DNA from: Cellulomonas fimi ATCC 484
GTDB taxonomy: Bacteria > Actinomycetota > Actinomycetes > Actinomycetales > Cellulomonadaceae
DNA: 64,000 bases
Assembly (NCBI RefSeq): GCF_000212695.1
Contig: NC_015514.1
Coordinates: forward strand, 3,224,001 to 3,288,000
Direction of reading: 5' to 3'
In this document: one piece after another, positions 19,490-28,240 of the stretch
Layout of the letters: every line of letters starts with the position of its first letter
Numbering within the stretch: position 1 is the first letter of the stretch
Notes under the pieces: model-generated
The model's database searches: none
What the model was told of the DNA's origin: nothing
What the model saw: only the letters and a program-made list of their open reading frames with translations
Translations under genes and position numbers: made by a program

Positions 19490-20545
19490 TCAGGCCTGGG
19501 CGGTCGCCACGCCGGACTTGCGGTCCGCGCGACGCGCGGCGCGGGCCAGGGCACGGCGCGTCGGGATGCGGCGCTGCCGCGGGTCGAACGCGTCGCGCAG
19601 TCCGTCGCCGATGAAGTTGATGCACAGCGCGATCGTCACGATGAACAGACCCGGCCACCAGAACAGCCAGGGCCGCGTGGCGAAGGCCGTCTGGTACTCG
19701 TTGATGAGGTTGCCCAGCGAGACGTCGGGGTACGTGATCCCGAAGCCGAGGTAGCTCAGCGCCGTCTCGAGCAGGATCGCCGCGGCCATGAGCAGCGTCG
19801 CGTTGACGATGATGACGCCGACGGCGTTCGGCAGGATGTGCTTGAACATGATCCGGCCGTTGCTGGCGCCGGCGACGCGCGCGGCGTCGACGAACTCCCG
19901 CTCGCGCAGCGACAGGAACTCGCCACGGACCAGACGGGCCATGGACGTCCACGTCACGACGCTGAGCGCGAGCGCGAGCGTGATCGGGCTGGCGCCGCCG
20001 ACCCACGCACCGAGGATCGCGCCGACCATGATCACCGGGATCGTGATGACCATGTCCGTGAAGCGCATGAGCAGGTTGTCGAGACGCCCGCGGAAGAAGC
20101 CCGCGAACGCGCCGAGCGCGATGCCGATGGCGGACGCGAGCAGGCCGATCACGAACATGACGAGCAGCGACTGCTGCGTCCCGCGCATGACGAGCGCGAA
20201 CACGTCCTTGCCGATGTTGTCCTGGCCGAACGGGTGCTCGCCGAACGTGATGCCGCCCGAGAACGACATGGTCGGCGCACCGCCGGAGTTCACGACTGGC
20301 GCGAGGTCCGTCGGCGTCCACTTCCACCAGCCGGGGATGGGACCCCAGCCGATCGAGGTCGTGGCGAGCACGACGACGCAGAGCAGCACGAACGCGGACG
20401 CCATGGCGCCGCGGTGGCGCAGGAACCGCCGCAGGACGATGCGGCCCTGCGAGAGGCCCTCGACCTCCTTGAGCTCGATGGCGTTCTCGACGGCGTCGTG
20501 GTGCTCGGTGTCGAGCTGAGGCGAGATGGGCGTGGGCGTGGTCAT
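19490..20545 (-). CDS. oppC: oligopeptide ABC transporter permease OppC
   Basis: The second membrane subunit of a peptide/nickel-type ABC importer, 351 residues. It has the OppC N-terminal domain (about residues 28-80, first membrane helix AFVLLCVVVLATTSI), then the BPD_transp_1 domain from about residue 125 with five more helices. The ATPase-coupling EAA loop reads REFVDAARVAGASNGRIMFKHILPN. The ATG at 20545 overlaps the oppB stop as ATGA, so the two are translationally coupled. The frame upstream of the ATG is antisense or out of frame with oppB and not part of the gene. Confidence 0.92.
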   Translation of the reverse strand: MTTPTPISPQLDTEHHDAVENAIELKEVEGLSQGRIVLRRFLRHRGAMASAFVLLCVVVLATTSIGWGPIPGWWKWTPTDLAPVVNSGGAPTMSFSGGITFGEHPFGQDNIGKDVFALVMRGTQQSLLVMFVIGLLASAIGIALGAFAGFFRGRLDNLLMRFTDMVITIPVIMVGAILGAWVGGASPITLALALSVVTWTSMARLVRGEFLSLREREFVDAARVAGASNGRIMFKHILPNAVGVIIVNATLLMAAAILLETALSYLGFGITYPDVSLGNLINEYQTAFATRPWLFWWPGLFIVTIALCINFIGDGLRDAFDPRQRRIPTRRALARAARRADRKSGVATAQA

Positions 20546-22185
20546 GCGTTCACCCGGATCCTGGGGTCGAGGGCGGCGTAGACGAAGTCCACGACGATGT
20601 TGGCGAGGACGAGCAGGGTCCCGACCACGAGGAAGTACCCCATGATCGGGTCGGCGTCCTTCGCCCCCAGCGAGTGGATGAAGAGCGAGCCCATGCCGCT
20701 CCACGAGAAGATGCGCTCGGTGATGATCGCGCCGCCGAACAGGGCCGCGATGTCGAGCGGGATGATAGTCGCGAGCGGGATGAGCGCGTTGCGGAACGCG
20801 TGCCGCACCGTGACGACCCGCTCCGGCAGGCCCTTGGCCCGCGCGGTGCGGATGTAGTCCTGGTTCATGACCTCGAGCAGGCTCGCGCGCGAGTACCGCG
20901 TGTACGACGCGAACGAGATGAGGATCAGCGCGATCGTCGGCAGGATCAGGTGCGTGAACCGGTCGAGCGTCTCGACCCAGTAGTCGCCGTTGAGGCCGGG
21001 CGTCTGCGAGCCGATGGTCGCGATGGGGCGGCCGTTGATGTAGCTCGAGTCCGTGTACGGCTTCCAGACGTCCATGACCCGGTCGACGTAGATGAGGCCC
21101 GCGACGACGAAGGCCGTGATGGCCGCGTTGCGCATCGACTGCCCGTAGTCCGGACCGCCGAACAGCCGGCCGACGACGAGACCCACGACGACGGCGAGGA
21201 CGGCGAGGCCGAGCACCCACGTGCCGTTGAACCCGGGCGCGACGAAGACGTACTTGAGCGGGAACCACAGCGCGACGCCGATGACCACGACCGTGAGCGC
21301 GGAGTACAGCGCCCGGCGGTTGCGCAGGCCCGTCGTCATGGCCGTGAGACCGACCGCGGCGGCGGCGCCGAGGACGGCGATGCCCGCCATGCCGAGGCTC
21401 GGGTCGAGGAGCCAGCCGCTCTGCAGCACCCCGAACAGGACGAGCCCGGACGCGACGGCGGACATGCCGAACGTGATGAGGCGCCGGCGCAGGTTGCCGC
21501 CGACGAGCACCTGCCACAGCAACCCGGACAGCACGGCGAGCAGGACGATCGTCAGCGTGCTCATCGTCGGGTCGGCGAGGAAGTCGTTGAAGCCGATCGC
21601 GCCCCACAGCTTGAGGAGCACCGCGACCCAGAACGACGGCAGCGAGTACAGGACGAACGACAGGAACGTCACCGAGTAGTCGAAGCCGGTGTACTGGCGC
21701 AGGGCGGACGCGATGCCGACCGTGATGCCGAGGACGACGGCGAGCACCGTCGCTCCGCCGACGAGCTGCACGGTCGAGGGGATCGCGCTCGCCAGGAGGT
21801 CGGTGACCTGCTGGCTGGTGACCCAGCTCTCGCCCAGGGTGCCGCGGCCCACGAGGTAGCCGAGCACGCCGGCGAGCCACTTGAAGTAGCGGATGACCGG
21901 CGGGGTGTCGAGGTCGAGCGCCCGGATGCGGGCCTCGATCAGCTGCTCCTTGTTGGGGGCGCTGCTCGCGTACAGGTCCTCGAGCGGGTCGAGCGCGTAC
22001 GCCAGGAGCATGTAGACGATGAACGTCGCCCCGAGCAGGACGACCGCCGAGGACAGCAGACGGCGACCGATGAAGGTCAACGTCGGCGCGGAGACGCTCA
22101 GGCGTCGGCGCCGGGGGGCCTGCGCGGCCGGAGCGGCTGTGGCCGCTGCCGGCGCCGGCGCCAGGCTCTTCTCAGAGGTGACCAT
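20542..22185 (-). CDS. oppB: oligopeptide ABC transporter permease OppB, enlarged
   Basis: First membrane subunit of the peptide importer. At 547 residues it is about 200 longer than usual OppB/DppB. The N-terminal helix and the start of the BPD_transp_1 domain (residues about 30-190) are normal; then come several extra hydrophobic segments (about 190-370, e.g. LTIVLLAVLSGLLWQVLVGG) and an extracellular-looking stretch before the domain resumes at RFTHLILPTIALILISFASY with the EAA loop near MNQDYIRTARAKGLPERVV. Such inserted OppB permeases occur in other actinobacteria. The ATG at 22185 has GGTCAGGACCCC upstream. It shares an ATGA junction with oppC. The role of the insert is unknown. Confidence 0.88.
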   Translation of the reverse strand: MVTSEKSLAPAPAAATAAPAAQAPRRRRLSVSAPTLTFIGRRLLSSAVVLLGATFIVYMLLAYALDPLEDLYASSAPNKEQLIEARIRALDLDTPPVIRYFKWLAGVLGYLVGRGTLGESWVTSQQVTDLLASAIPSTVQLVGGATVLAVVLGITVGIASALRQYTGFDYSVTFLSFVLYSLPSFWVAVLLKLWGAIGFNDFLADPTMSTLTIVLLAVLSGLLWQVLVGGNLRRRLITFGMSAVASGLVLFGVLQSGWLLDPSLGMAGIAVLGAAAAVGLTAMTTGLRNRRALYSALTVVVIGVALWFPLKYVFVAPGFNGTWVLGLAVLAVVVGLVVGRLFGGPDYGQSMRNAAITAFVVAGLIYVDRVMDVWKPYTDSSYINGRPIATIGSQTPGLNGDYWVETLDRFTHLILPTIALILISFASYTRYSRASLLEVMNQDYIRTARAKGLPERVVTVRHAFRNALIPLATIIPLDIAALFGGAIITERIFSWSGMGSLFIHSLGAKDADPIMGYFLVVGTLLVLANIVVDFVYAALDPRIRVNA

Positions 22186-22227
22186 GGGGTCCTGACCTCG
22201 TTCGCGTGGGGATGGTGGCGAAGGACG

Positions 22228-22233
22228 ATTCTA
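22228..22233 (-). promoter_or_regulatory. candidate oppB -10 element
   Basis: TAGAAT on the minus strand in the context GTAGAATCGTCC, identical to the typA promoter core. It lies downstream of the oppA terminator, so oppBC may be transcribed separately from oppA as well as by read-through. Confidence 0.45.
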
Positions 22234-22322
22234 CGAGGGCCTGGGCGCATCGGTCGTACCGCAGGTCCCAGGCGCGCGTCCGCCCAGGTCAGCTAGGTGC
22301 TGGTTGCCTGGGCGAACGACGA

Positions 22323-22352
22323 GGGTGCCGCGGCCGGACGGCCGCGGCACCC
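22323..22352 (-). terminator. hairpin between oppA and oppB
   Basis: Perfect 13-bp arms GGGTGCCGCGGCC and complement around a GGAC tetraloop, 30 nt after the oppA stop. In binding-protein operons such partial terminators raise the ratio of binding protein to permease; here it could also fully separate oppA. Confidence 0.7.
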
Positions 22353-22382
22353 CCTGTCGTGCGTGTCACAGCGAGCTGAGGA

Positions 22383-24248
22383 TCAGCCCTCGGTCTCCTC
22401 GGTCGCAGCCGGGGTGGCCGACGGCGCGTCGAGCGAGTCCTCCGCGCTGATCTCCCACTCCCAGTAGTTCCAGAAGATGGTCGGCGACAGCGGGATCGTC
22501 GAGACGCCCTGCAGCACGTCGCGGTTGGCGACGACGCCCGGGAACTGGAAGATCGGGACACCGAAGGCGTCGGCGTAGAGCTGCTTCTCGATGTTGGTCG
22601 TCAGCTCCTTCTCCTCGTCGCCCTCCGCCGTGGCCATCTCCTCGTACCAGGCGTCGACGTCGGCGTTCGAGTAGCCACCGAAGTTGTTCAGACCGCCGGT
22701 GACGTAGTTGCCCTCGGAGTTGAGCGCGAAGGTGTTGGTCGACTGCCAGCCGAACAGCGACGCGTCGTAGGACGCCGTGTCCGTCAGGCGCTGACCCCAC
22801 TGGTCGTCGCCCTCGTCGATGACGGTGAAGCCGGCCTGCGCCGCCGACGCCGCGATGAGCTGGTACTCGTTGGCACGACGGACGTTCGACTTGCCGTACA
22901 GGAAGCGGACGTTGACCGGGGTCGCGACGCCGGCCTCGGCGAGGAGCGCCTTGGCACCCTCGATGTCGACCTCGGCGTACGCCTCGGAGCCGTTGTTCGC
23001 GATGACGTCGTCGTACGTCGGGGAGCCCGGGACCACCGTGAAGGAGTCACGCGTCTCGGCGTCCTCCTGCAGCGGCTTGATGAGCTTCTCGATGATCTCC
23101 TGGCGGGGGACCGTCTTGAGGAACGCCTCGCGGACCTTGCGGGCCTTCTCGGCGTCGCCGCCGTAGGTCGCCGGGTCGAACGGACCACCGTTGTTCATGA
23201 TCGTGTCGACGTGCTCGAACGTGCCCTCGGGCGCGGTCGTGTACTCGATGCCGTCGAGGCCCTCGAGCGTCTTGATGACGTCGACGGACGACTGCGGCTG
23301 GATGAGGTCGACCTCACCGTTCTGGAGGGCCGTGACCGACGCCAGCGGGTCCTCCGTGTAACGGATCGTGACGGACGAGACGTTGGGCTTGGGGCCCCAC
23401 TCGTAGTCGTCGCGCGCCGTGAGCGTCATGTACTGGTTCTCGACGTAGTCGGACATGACGTACGCGCCGGACGACAGGTAGAGCTGCGGGTCGTCGGGCA
23501 GCGACGTGAAGTCGAAGCCGGAGTTCCAGACCTTGGCGATCTTCGACAGGTCCTCGGTCTTGTTCTCCGTGAACGCGTCGATGATGGCCTGCTTGCCCTC
23601 CTCGGCGTCCTCGATGCCGAGGGCGAGGTTCGCGACCGCGTGCGCGGCGACGGGCGACGGCTGGACCGAGACCTCCCAGTCGGAGCGCGGCTCGGAGTAG
23701 ACGAACTCGACCGAACGGCCGTCGTCACCGATGGTCGGCGCGTCGTTGATGAGGGTCATCGCGACGGAGGAGCCGTCGAAGTAGACGCCCGCGTCGATCG
23801 CCTCCTGGTTGGAGACGTTGCCCTCCTCGTCGTACTCAGGCTGGACGTTGTCGAAGTCGTCGTCCTGCGGGCCCCACCAGAGGATGAGGTCGGCGGCGTC
23901 GACGGCGGTGCCGTCCGACCACTTGACGCCCTCGCTGAGGGTGTACTTGATGGTCAGCGGGTCGTCGGAGACCTTCTCGTACGTGCCCACGTCCTCGTTC
24001 TTCACGAGGTTGAGGTCGCCGTCGTAGTAGTTGAACTGCGCGTTCGTCAGGTACAGAACGTTCGCGTTGGTGGTCGCGTTGCCGACCGACGTGAGGTTGT
24101 TCTGCGAGTAGAACGGCTGGTTCCAGCCGACGCTGACCGAGGTGTCCTCCTCGATCGCCGAGCCCGTCTCAGGTCCGGAGCATGCTCCGAGCACCAGGGC
24201 GCCGATGGCGACCGGGGCCGCCGCGGCGCTGATTCGCCTGATCTTCAA
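22383..24248 (-). CDS. oppA: oligopeptide ABC transporter substrate-binding lipoprotein
   Basis: A 621-residue secreted lipoprotein with lipobox ALVLGAC (Cys23) and a family 5 solute-binding domain that captures peptides (or nickel/opine-like ligands) and delivers them to OppBC. Typical elements are IKYTLSEGVKWSDGTAVDA near residue 115 and VDLIQPQSSVDVIKTLEG in the middle. The start is TTG at 24248, chosen because AGGAGG lies 4 nt upstream and the signal sequence begins there; the open frame further upstream has no signal-like sequence. It is first in the opp order and is followed by a strong hairpin. Ligand class is inferred from family and neighbours only. Confidence 0.9.
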   Translation of the reverse strand: MKIRRISAAAAPVAIGALVLGACSGPETGSAIEEDTSVSVGWNQPFYSQNNLTSVGNATTNANVLYLTNAQFNYYDGDLNLVKNEDVGTYEKVSDDPLTIKYTLSEGVKWSDGTAVDAADLILWWGPQDDDFDNVQPEYDEEGNVSNQEAIDAGVYFDGSSVAMTLINDAPTIGDDGRSVEFVYSEPRSDWEVSVQPSPVAAHAVANLALGIEDAEEGKQAIIDAFTENKTEDLSKIAKVWNSGFDFTSLPDDPQLYLSSGAYVMSDYVENQYMTLTARDDYEWGPKPNVSSVTIRYTEDPLASVTALQNGEVDLIQPQSSVDVIKTLEGLDGIEYTTAPEGTFEHVDTIMNNGGPFDPATYGGDAEKARKVREAFLKTVPRQEIIEKLIKPLQEDAETRDSFTVVPGSPTYDDVIANNGSEAYAEVDIEGAKALLAEAGVATPVNVRFLYGKSNVRRANEYQLIAASAAQAGFTVIDEGDDQWGQRLTDTASYDASLFGWQSTNTFALNSEGNYVTGGLNNFGGYSNADVDAWYEEMATAEGDEEKELTTNIEKQLYADAFGVPIFQFPGVVANRDVLQGVSTIPLSPTIFWNYWEWEISAEDSLDAPSATPAATEETEG

Positions 24249-24623
24249 TGTTCCTCCTGGGAAGGGGAGGACGTGCGGCGCCACCGTGCGTCCGGGATGA
24301 CCGGTCGCCCGACAGCAGACTGGTACACGTCCGCCGTGAGTTGGGCACACGCTAGTCAAGCAGCGTCGGACATATCGGGCACGCCGAGGCGGTCCGACTG
24401 ATCGTTACCTGATTGATACTGGCTGGTACCGTCCACGATACGAGACACGCCGCCTGGGGAAACATCACGGAAACATGTCCGATCCGCTGGTCAGGACGCT
24501 CTGAACGGGCAATTCGCACGCACGGCCGGCGGAAGTCTGCTATGGACGAGCGCCACCCCGGTCGGCACCCCTGTCTCGGGCGGCTGACGGCCCGCACGCC
24601 CACGGATGCCCCAGGATGCGGCC
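24249..24623. other. AT-richer regulatory region between oppA and the nitroreductase
   Basis: About 375 bp without a gene. It is visibly richer in A and T than its surroundings, with several promoter-like hexamers for oppA on the minus strand (TAGCGT at 24349-24354 preceded by TTGAC; TATCAA near 24415) and the paired GGAAACAT repeat. Leftward it should hold the oppA control region with a leader of 100 nt or more; rightward it holds the start of the F420-type gene. No small gene was convincing. Confidence 0.5.
24458..24476. promoter_or_regulatory. paired direct repeat, possible operator
   Basis: GGAAACAT occurs at 24458-24465 and again at 24469-24476, an 11-bp period that places both copies on the same face of the helix. 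It lies in the AT-rich stretch upstream of oppA. It could bind a regulator co-operatively; none can be named. Confidence 0.4.
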
Positions 24624-25088
24624 ATGGACCTCAGTCGCTCGCTGCGCCACCTCGGCCGCACGCGCGCGTTCGCTCGCGTCGGCCGCGCCGTCTCCCGACT
24701 CGACCTGCGCCTGCAGCGCGCCACCGGCGGGCGCTGGAGCGTCCTGGGGCGGCCGACCCTCCCCCAGCTCGTCCTCACCACCACCGGTCGCCGGTCCGGC
24801 GAGCCGCGCGACGCCGTCCTGCTGTACGCGCGCGACGGTGACCGGTGGGTCGTCATCGGCTCGAACTGGGGGCAGCAGCACCACCCCGCCTGGTCGCTCA
24901 ACCTCCTGGCGGACCCCCGCGCGCGCGTCACCGTGCACGGCCGGGGCGTCGACGTGGTCGCGCACCTCGCCGACGACACCGAGCGTGGGCGCCTGCTCGA
25001 CGCGCTCCGTGCCGTGTGGCCCGGGTACGACGACTACGCCGAGCGGTCGGGCCGTGACCTGCGCGTCTTCGTCCTCGACCCCCTCTGA
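24624..25088 (+). CDS. F420-type (deazaflavin-dependent) nitroreductase family protein
   Basis: A 154-residue split beta-barrel protein of the DDN/DUF385 family, whose characterised mycobacterial members use coenzyme F420 to reduce quinones or nitro compounds. Diagnostic segments are LPQLVLTTTGRRSGEPRDAV, VVIGSNWGQQHHPAWSLNL and DPRARVTVHGRGVDVVA. The ATG at 24624 has a CAGGAT box 6 nt upstream; an ATG at 24606 would add six residues and is possible. It is monocistronic or leads into the DUF1801 gene. Whether this organism makes F420 cannot be seen from the window. Confidence 0.85.
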   Translation: MDLSRSLRHLGRTRAFARVGRAVSRLDLRLQRATGGRWSVLGRPTLPQLVLTTTGRRSGEPRDAVLLYARDGDRWVVIGSNWGQQHHPAWSLNLLADPRARVTVHGRGVDVVAHLADDTERGRLLDALRAVWPGYDDYAERSGRDLRVFVLDPL

Positions 25089-25174
25089 CGCATCGATCAG
25101 GATCGGAGAAGCGCCCGTCGGCCCACCGTTCCTACGCTGGCCACGACGCACCGTCCCCGACGAGAGGCAGGCCC

Positions 25175-25612
25175 GTGGCCACCAACAGCACCGCCGACGA
25201 GACCACCGACGGCTTCACCGACGACGAGCGCGCCGCGATGAAGGAGCGCGCGAAGGAGGTCCGCGGGAAGAAGGCGAAGGTCGACCCCCTGCAGGACCTC
25301 CTCGAGAAGATCGCCGCGCTGCCCGACGACGACCGGCTCCTCGCCGAGCGTGTGCACGCGATCGTCACCGAGGTGGCCCCCGCGCTGTCGCCCAAGACCT
25401 GGTACGGCATGCCCGCGTGGGCCAAGGACGGCAAGGTCGTCGTGTTCGTGCAGCCCGCGTCCAAGTTCAAGGCGCGCTACGCGACCCTCGGGTTCAACGA
25501 CGACGCAACCCTCGACGACGGCGACATCTGGGCCACGTCCTTCGCGGTCACGCAGGTCACGCCGGCCGTCGAGCAGCAGATCCGCGAGCTCGTCGCCCGG
25601 GCCGCCGACTGA
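25175..25612 (+). CDS. DUF1801 (YdhG-like) protein
   Basis: A 145-residue protein with an acidic, Lys-rich N-terminal helix region (about 1-55) and a DUF1801/YdhG-like domain (about 60-140): SPKTWYGMPAWAKDGKVVVFVQ, then KARYATLGFN. Its N-terminus (FTDDERAAMKERAKEVR) matches a common actinobacterial arrangement. GTG at 25175 follows GAGAGGCAGG; a TACGCT -10 candidate lies at 25133-25138. Function is unknown; relatives include iron-dicitrate-related and general stress proteins, none conclusive. A hairpin follows about 40 nt after the stop. Confidence 0.75.
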   Translation: MATNSTADETTDGFTDDERAAMKERAKEVRGKKAKVDPLQDLLEKIAALPDDDRLLAERVHAIVTEVAPALSPKTWYGMPAWAKDGKVVVFVQPASKFKARYATLGFNDDATLDDGDIWATSFAVTQVTPAVEQQIRELVARAAD

Positions 25613-25652
25613 CCGACACGCCCCGGGGCGGACCGCGGTCGTTCGCCCGGGT

Positions 25653-25679
25653 CCGGGGGCTCGCCGCGAGCGCCCCCGG
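25653..25679 (+). terminator. terminator downstream of DUF1801 gene
   Basis: Stem CCGGGGG/CCCCCGG continued by CTCG-CCG-CGAG, with a 2-nt bulge on the right arm. It sits 41 nt after the DUF1801 stop. Confidence 0.5.
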
Positions 25680-25780
25680 TGGCGTCTACGACGGCTGGGA
25701 GGCGAGCGTCTGAGCGCGCCTACCGGTCCGGCACGTCGCCGTCGTGGCGCGTCGGGACCTGCGTGGCGCAGCATGGCGGC

Positions 25781-26179
25781 ATGCCGCGGTACGCGATCGA
25801 CGCCACCACGCTGCTCTTGCTCGTCGACGAGGGGCACCGGCCGCCGACCGACGTGCAGCTCGTCGCGCCGAAGTCGGTCCTCGTCGACGGCCTCGAGCTC
25901 CTGCTCGCCGCCGTGCGGGCCGGGCAGCGCGACGCCGACGACGCGCTGCGCGCGCACACCCGCATGACGGAGACCAGGATCCGGCTGCTCGGTGACCGCG
26001 TCTCGCGTCGGCGCGCCTGGGAGCTGGCCCTGGCGCACGGCTGGGACGGGGTGCACGTCGCCGAGTACGTCGCCGTCGCGCAGCTGCAGGCGGACGCGCT
26101 CGTCGCCGGTGACCCTGCGCTGCGTGCAGCGGCGGCGGGTGTCGTCGCGCTGGCCGAGCCGGCGGTCCTCGTCGGCTGA
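25781..26179 (+). CDS. PIN-domain protein without visible antitoxin
   Basis: A 132-residue PIN-like nuclease-fold protein. YAIDATTLLLLVDEG supplies the first acidic residue, a Glu lies mid-protein (TETRIRLLG), and a C-terminal Asp occurs in ALVAGDPALRAAA. These resemble the acidic cluster of VapC toxins, which cleave RNA. No antitoxin frame overlaps or precedes it: the 168 bp upstream hold a hairpin and no obvious gene. ATG at 25781 begins the conserved core, with CAGCAT 6 nt upstream. It may be a solitary PIN protein rather than a toxin. The XRE regulator gene converges on it. Confidence 0.6.
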   Translation: MPRYAIDATTLLLLVDEGHRPPTDVQLVAPKSVLVDGLELLLAAVRAGQRDADDALRAHTRMTETRIRLLGDRVSRRRAWELALAHGWDGVHVAEYVAVAQLQADALVAGDPALRAAAAGVVALAEPAVLVG

Positions 26180-26192
26180 GGTCCTGCCGGCG

Positions 26193-27035
26193 TCAGCGGA
26201 GCGCCTGCGCGCCGATCACCCCGAGGAGCTCGAGCTTCTCCTGACTCTCGGTGCCCGGGACCGCCGTGTAGACGAGCAGCGAGTGCGACTGCACGGGGTC
26301 GACGAGCGTCTGGCAGGACAGCTCGATCGTCCCGAGCTCGGGGTGGAGGAAGTGCTTGACCTCGGGTGGTCGCAGGCCGACCTCCTGCCGGTCCCAGAGG
26401 GTGCGGAACTCCTCGCTGCGCTCCAGCAGGTCGTCGGCGAGCTCCGCCGCACGCGACGGCCGCCCGCGCATCGCCAGGACCTCGCGCAGTCCCGAGACCC
26501 ACAGCCGCGACAGGTACGCGTGATCGTCCGGCGCGTAGAGGCGCCGGCTCGACGGGTCGGCGAACCACCGGTACCCGATGCTGCGCGCGAGCCCGGTCAG
26601 GCCGGCGGTGTCACCCGTGAGCGCGACGCCGACGGGCGTCTGCCTGAGCGTCTCGCCGAGCTCCGTCACGATCTCCGCCGGGGTGTCCTGCAGCCGGTCG
26701 AAGATCCGCAGCAGGCCGGGGCCGACGTGCTCGCCGGGAGTGCCGCGCGGGGGCGGCCGGTGCCCGGCGAGCCGGAACAGGTGGTCGCGCTCGGCGACCG
26801 TGAGGTGCAGGCCCTGCGCGATCGAGGCGACCATCTGCTCCGACGGCTGCGGCCCCGTGCCGCGTTCCAGCCGGGCGTAGTAGTCGGTCGACATGTGGCA
26901 CAGCGCCGCGACCTCCTCCCGGCGCAGGCCCTCGGTCCGCCGTCGCCGCCCGCGGGGCAGGCCGACGTCCTCGGGCTGCAGCGCCTCGCGGCGGTGCCGC
27001 AGGAACTGCGCCACCGCGGGCCGGTCGATGCTCAC
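26193..27035 (-). CDS. XRE-family transcriptional regulator with MmyB-like ligand domain
   Basis: A 280-residue DNA-binding regulator. Residues about 8-75 form the helix-turn-helix (RRTEGLRREEVAALCHMSTDYYARLERG, quoted here in part as LRREEVAALCHMSTDYYARL); residues about 95-265 form the MmyB-like ligand-binding domain, which in Streptomyces relatives binds a fatty acid. GTG at 27035 has GAGGAGG 5 nt upstream. The gene diverges from a short-chain dehydrogenase over 129 bp, a pairing seen very often in actinobacteria, in which the regulator controls the dehydrogenase. The ligand is unknown. Confidence 0.85.
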   Translation of the reverse strand: MSIDRPAVAQFLRHRREALQPEDVGLPRGRRRRTEGLRREEVAALCHMSTDYYARLERGTGPQPSEQMVASIAQGLHLTVAERDHLFRLAGHRPPPRGTPGEHVGPGLLRIFDRLQDTPAEIVTELGETLRQTPVGVALTGDTAGLTGLARSIGYRWFADPSSRRLYAPDDHAYLSRLWVSGLREVLAMRGRPSRAAELADDLLERSEEFRTLWDRQEVGLRPPEVKHFLHPELGTIELSCQTLVDPVQSHSLLVYTAVPGTESQEKLELLGVIGAQALR

Positions 27036-27110
27036 GTGGTCCTCCTCGGGTCGTCCGCGACCGTTCTACCGGGCGGCGTCCGGCCCATCCACTGACTGCC
27101 AGGCCCTGGA

Positions 27111-27116
27111 TACGGT
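27111..27116 (+). promoter_or_regulatory. candidate SDR -10 element with adjacent inverted repeat
   Basis: TACGGT, about 50 nt upstream of the SDR start. Immediately upstream CCAGG-C-CCTGG (27100-27109 region) forms a short inverted repeat that could be the site of the divergent XRE regulator. Tentative. Confidence 0.3.
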
Positions 27117-27164
27117 CCCCGCGCCGGGCGAGGGTCGAGGCACCACGACGACAAGGAGCACCTC

Positions 27165-28103
27165 ATGGCACCGCGCGACCTCACCGTCCCCGACCTCACC
27201 GGCACCCGGGCGGTCCTCACGGGCGGCAGCGACGGCATCGGCCTGCGCATCGCGACGCGGCTCGCCGCGGCCGGCGCCGACCTCGTCCTGCCCGTGCGCA
27301 ACGTCCGCAAGGGCGAGGCCGCCGTCGCGACCATCCGCGCCACCGTCCCCGGTGCCGCCGTCACGCTGCACCCGATGGACCTCGCGAGCCTCGAGTCCGT
27401 CGCGGCGTTCGGCGAGACGCTGCTGCGCGACGGCAGGCCGGTCCACCTGCTCGTCAACAACGCGGGCGTCATGACCCCGCCCGCCCGGCAGACGACCGTC
27501 GACGGGTTCGAGCTGCAGCTCGGCACCAACCACCTCGGGCACGTCGCGCTCGTCTCGCACCTGCTCCCCCTGCTGCGCGCGGGCCGCGCCCGCGTGACGT
27601 CGCAGGTCAGCGTCGCTGCCGCCCGTGGACGGATCCGCTGGGACGACCTGCAGTGGGAGCGCACGTACGACGGCATGGCCGCCTACCGGCAGTCGAAGAT
27701 CGCGCTCGGCCTGTTCGCCCTCGAGCTCGGACGCCGCAGCACCGCCGCCGGCTGGGGCCTGACGAGCACGCTCACCCACCCCGGTGTCGCCCCGACCAGC
27801 CTGCTGTCCGCCCGCACCGAGCTCGGCCGCTCCGACGACACGCGAGCCGTCCGTGCCATCCGCTGGCTGTCCGCGCGCGGCATCCTCGTCGGCACCCCCG
27901 AGACCGCCGCGCTCCCCGCGCTCTACGCCGCGACCTCCCCCGACGCCCGCGACGGCCGGATGTACGCCCCGAGCGGCCCGGGCCACCTCGGCGGCGCCCC
28001 CGCCGAGCAGCGGCTCTACCCCACCCTGCGCAGCGAAGACGAGGCCCGCCGCGTCTGGGACGTGTCCGAGCAGTTCGTCCGCGAGACCTTCACCGTCGTC
28101 TGA
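27165..28103 (+). CDS. short-chain dehydrogenase/reductase
   Basis: A 312-residue NAD(P)-dependent oxidoreductase with Rossmann fold. TGGSDGIG (residues 19-26) is the cofactor site, NNAG (98-101) the structural motif, and Y174-x3-K178 the catalytic pair (AYRQSKIA) with a Ser in TSQVS. Length and the [10 protein letters not shown] segment fit the retinol-dehydrogenase-like/protochlorophyllide-reductase-like SDR group common in soil actinobacteria. AAGGAG lies 6 nt before the ATG. It diverges from the XRE regulator and is probably controlled by it. Substrate unknown. Confidence 0.85.
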   Translation: MAPRDLTVPDLTGTRAVLTGGSDGIGLRIATRLAAAGADLVLPVRNVRKGEAAVATIRATVPGAAVTLHPMDLASLESVAAFGETLLRDGRPVHLLVNNAGVMTPPARQTTVDGFELQLGTNHLGHVALVSHLLPLLRAGRARVTSQVSVAAARGRIRWDDLQWERTYDGMAAYRQSKIALGLFALELGRRSTAAGWGLTSTLTHPGVAPTSLLSARTELGRSDDTRAVRAIRWLSARGILVGTPETAALPALYAATSPDARDGRMYAPSGPGHLGGAPAEQRLYPTLRSEDEARRVWDVSEQFVRETFTVV

Positions 28104-28240
28104 CGCGCGGCGACGAGCGGAGCCGTGCCCGAGCCCGCCGCGCCTCTGTCACGTTCAGTTCGGCGCCTCGACGGCGCGGCCCCGGCTGCGTGCCCTCGCC
28201 ACGGCCGTGCGTGAGCGCTGGGACCCGCGAGGCCCCCGCA

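Noticed and set aside
27032..27986. Minus-strand frames antisense to the SDR gene
   Set aside because: The plus-strand SDR has all family motifs and a good ribosome-binding site; the antisense products match nothing.
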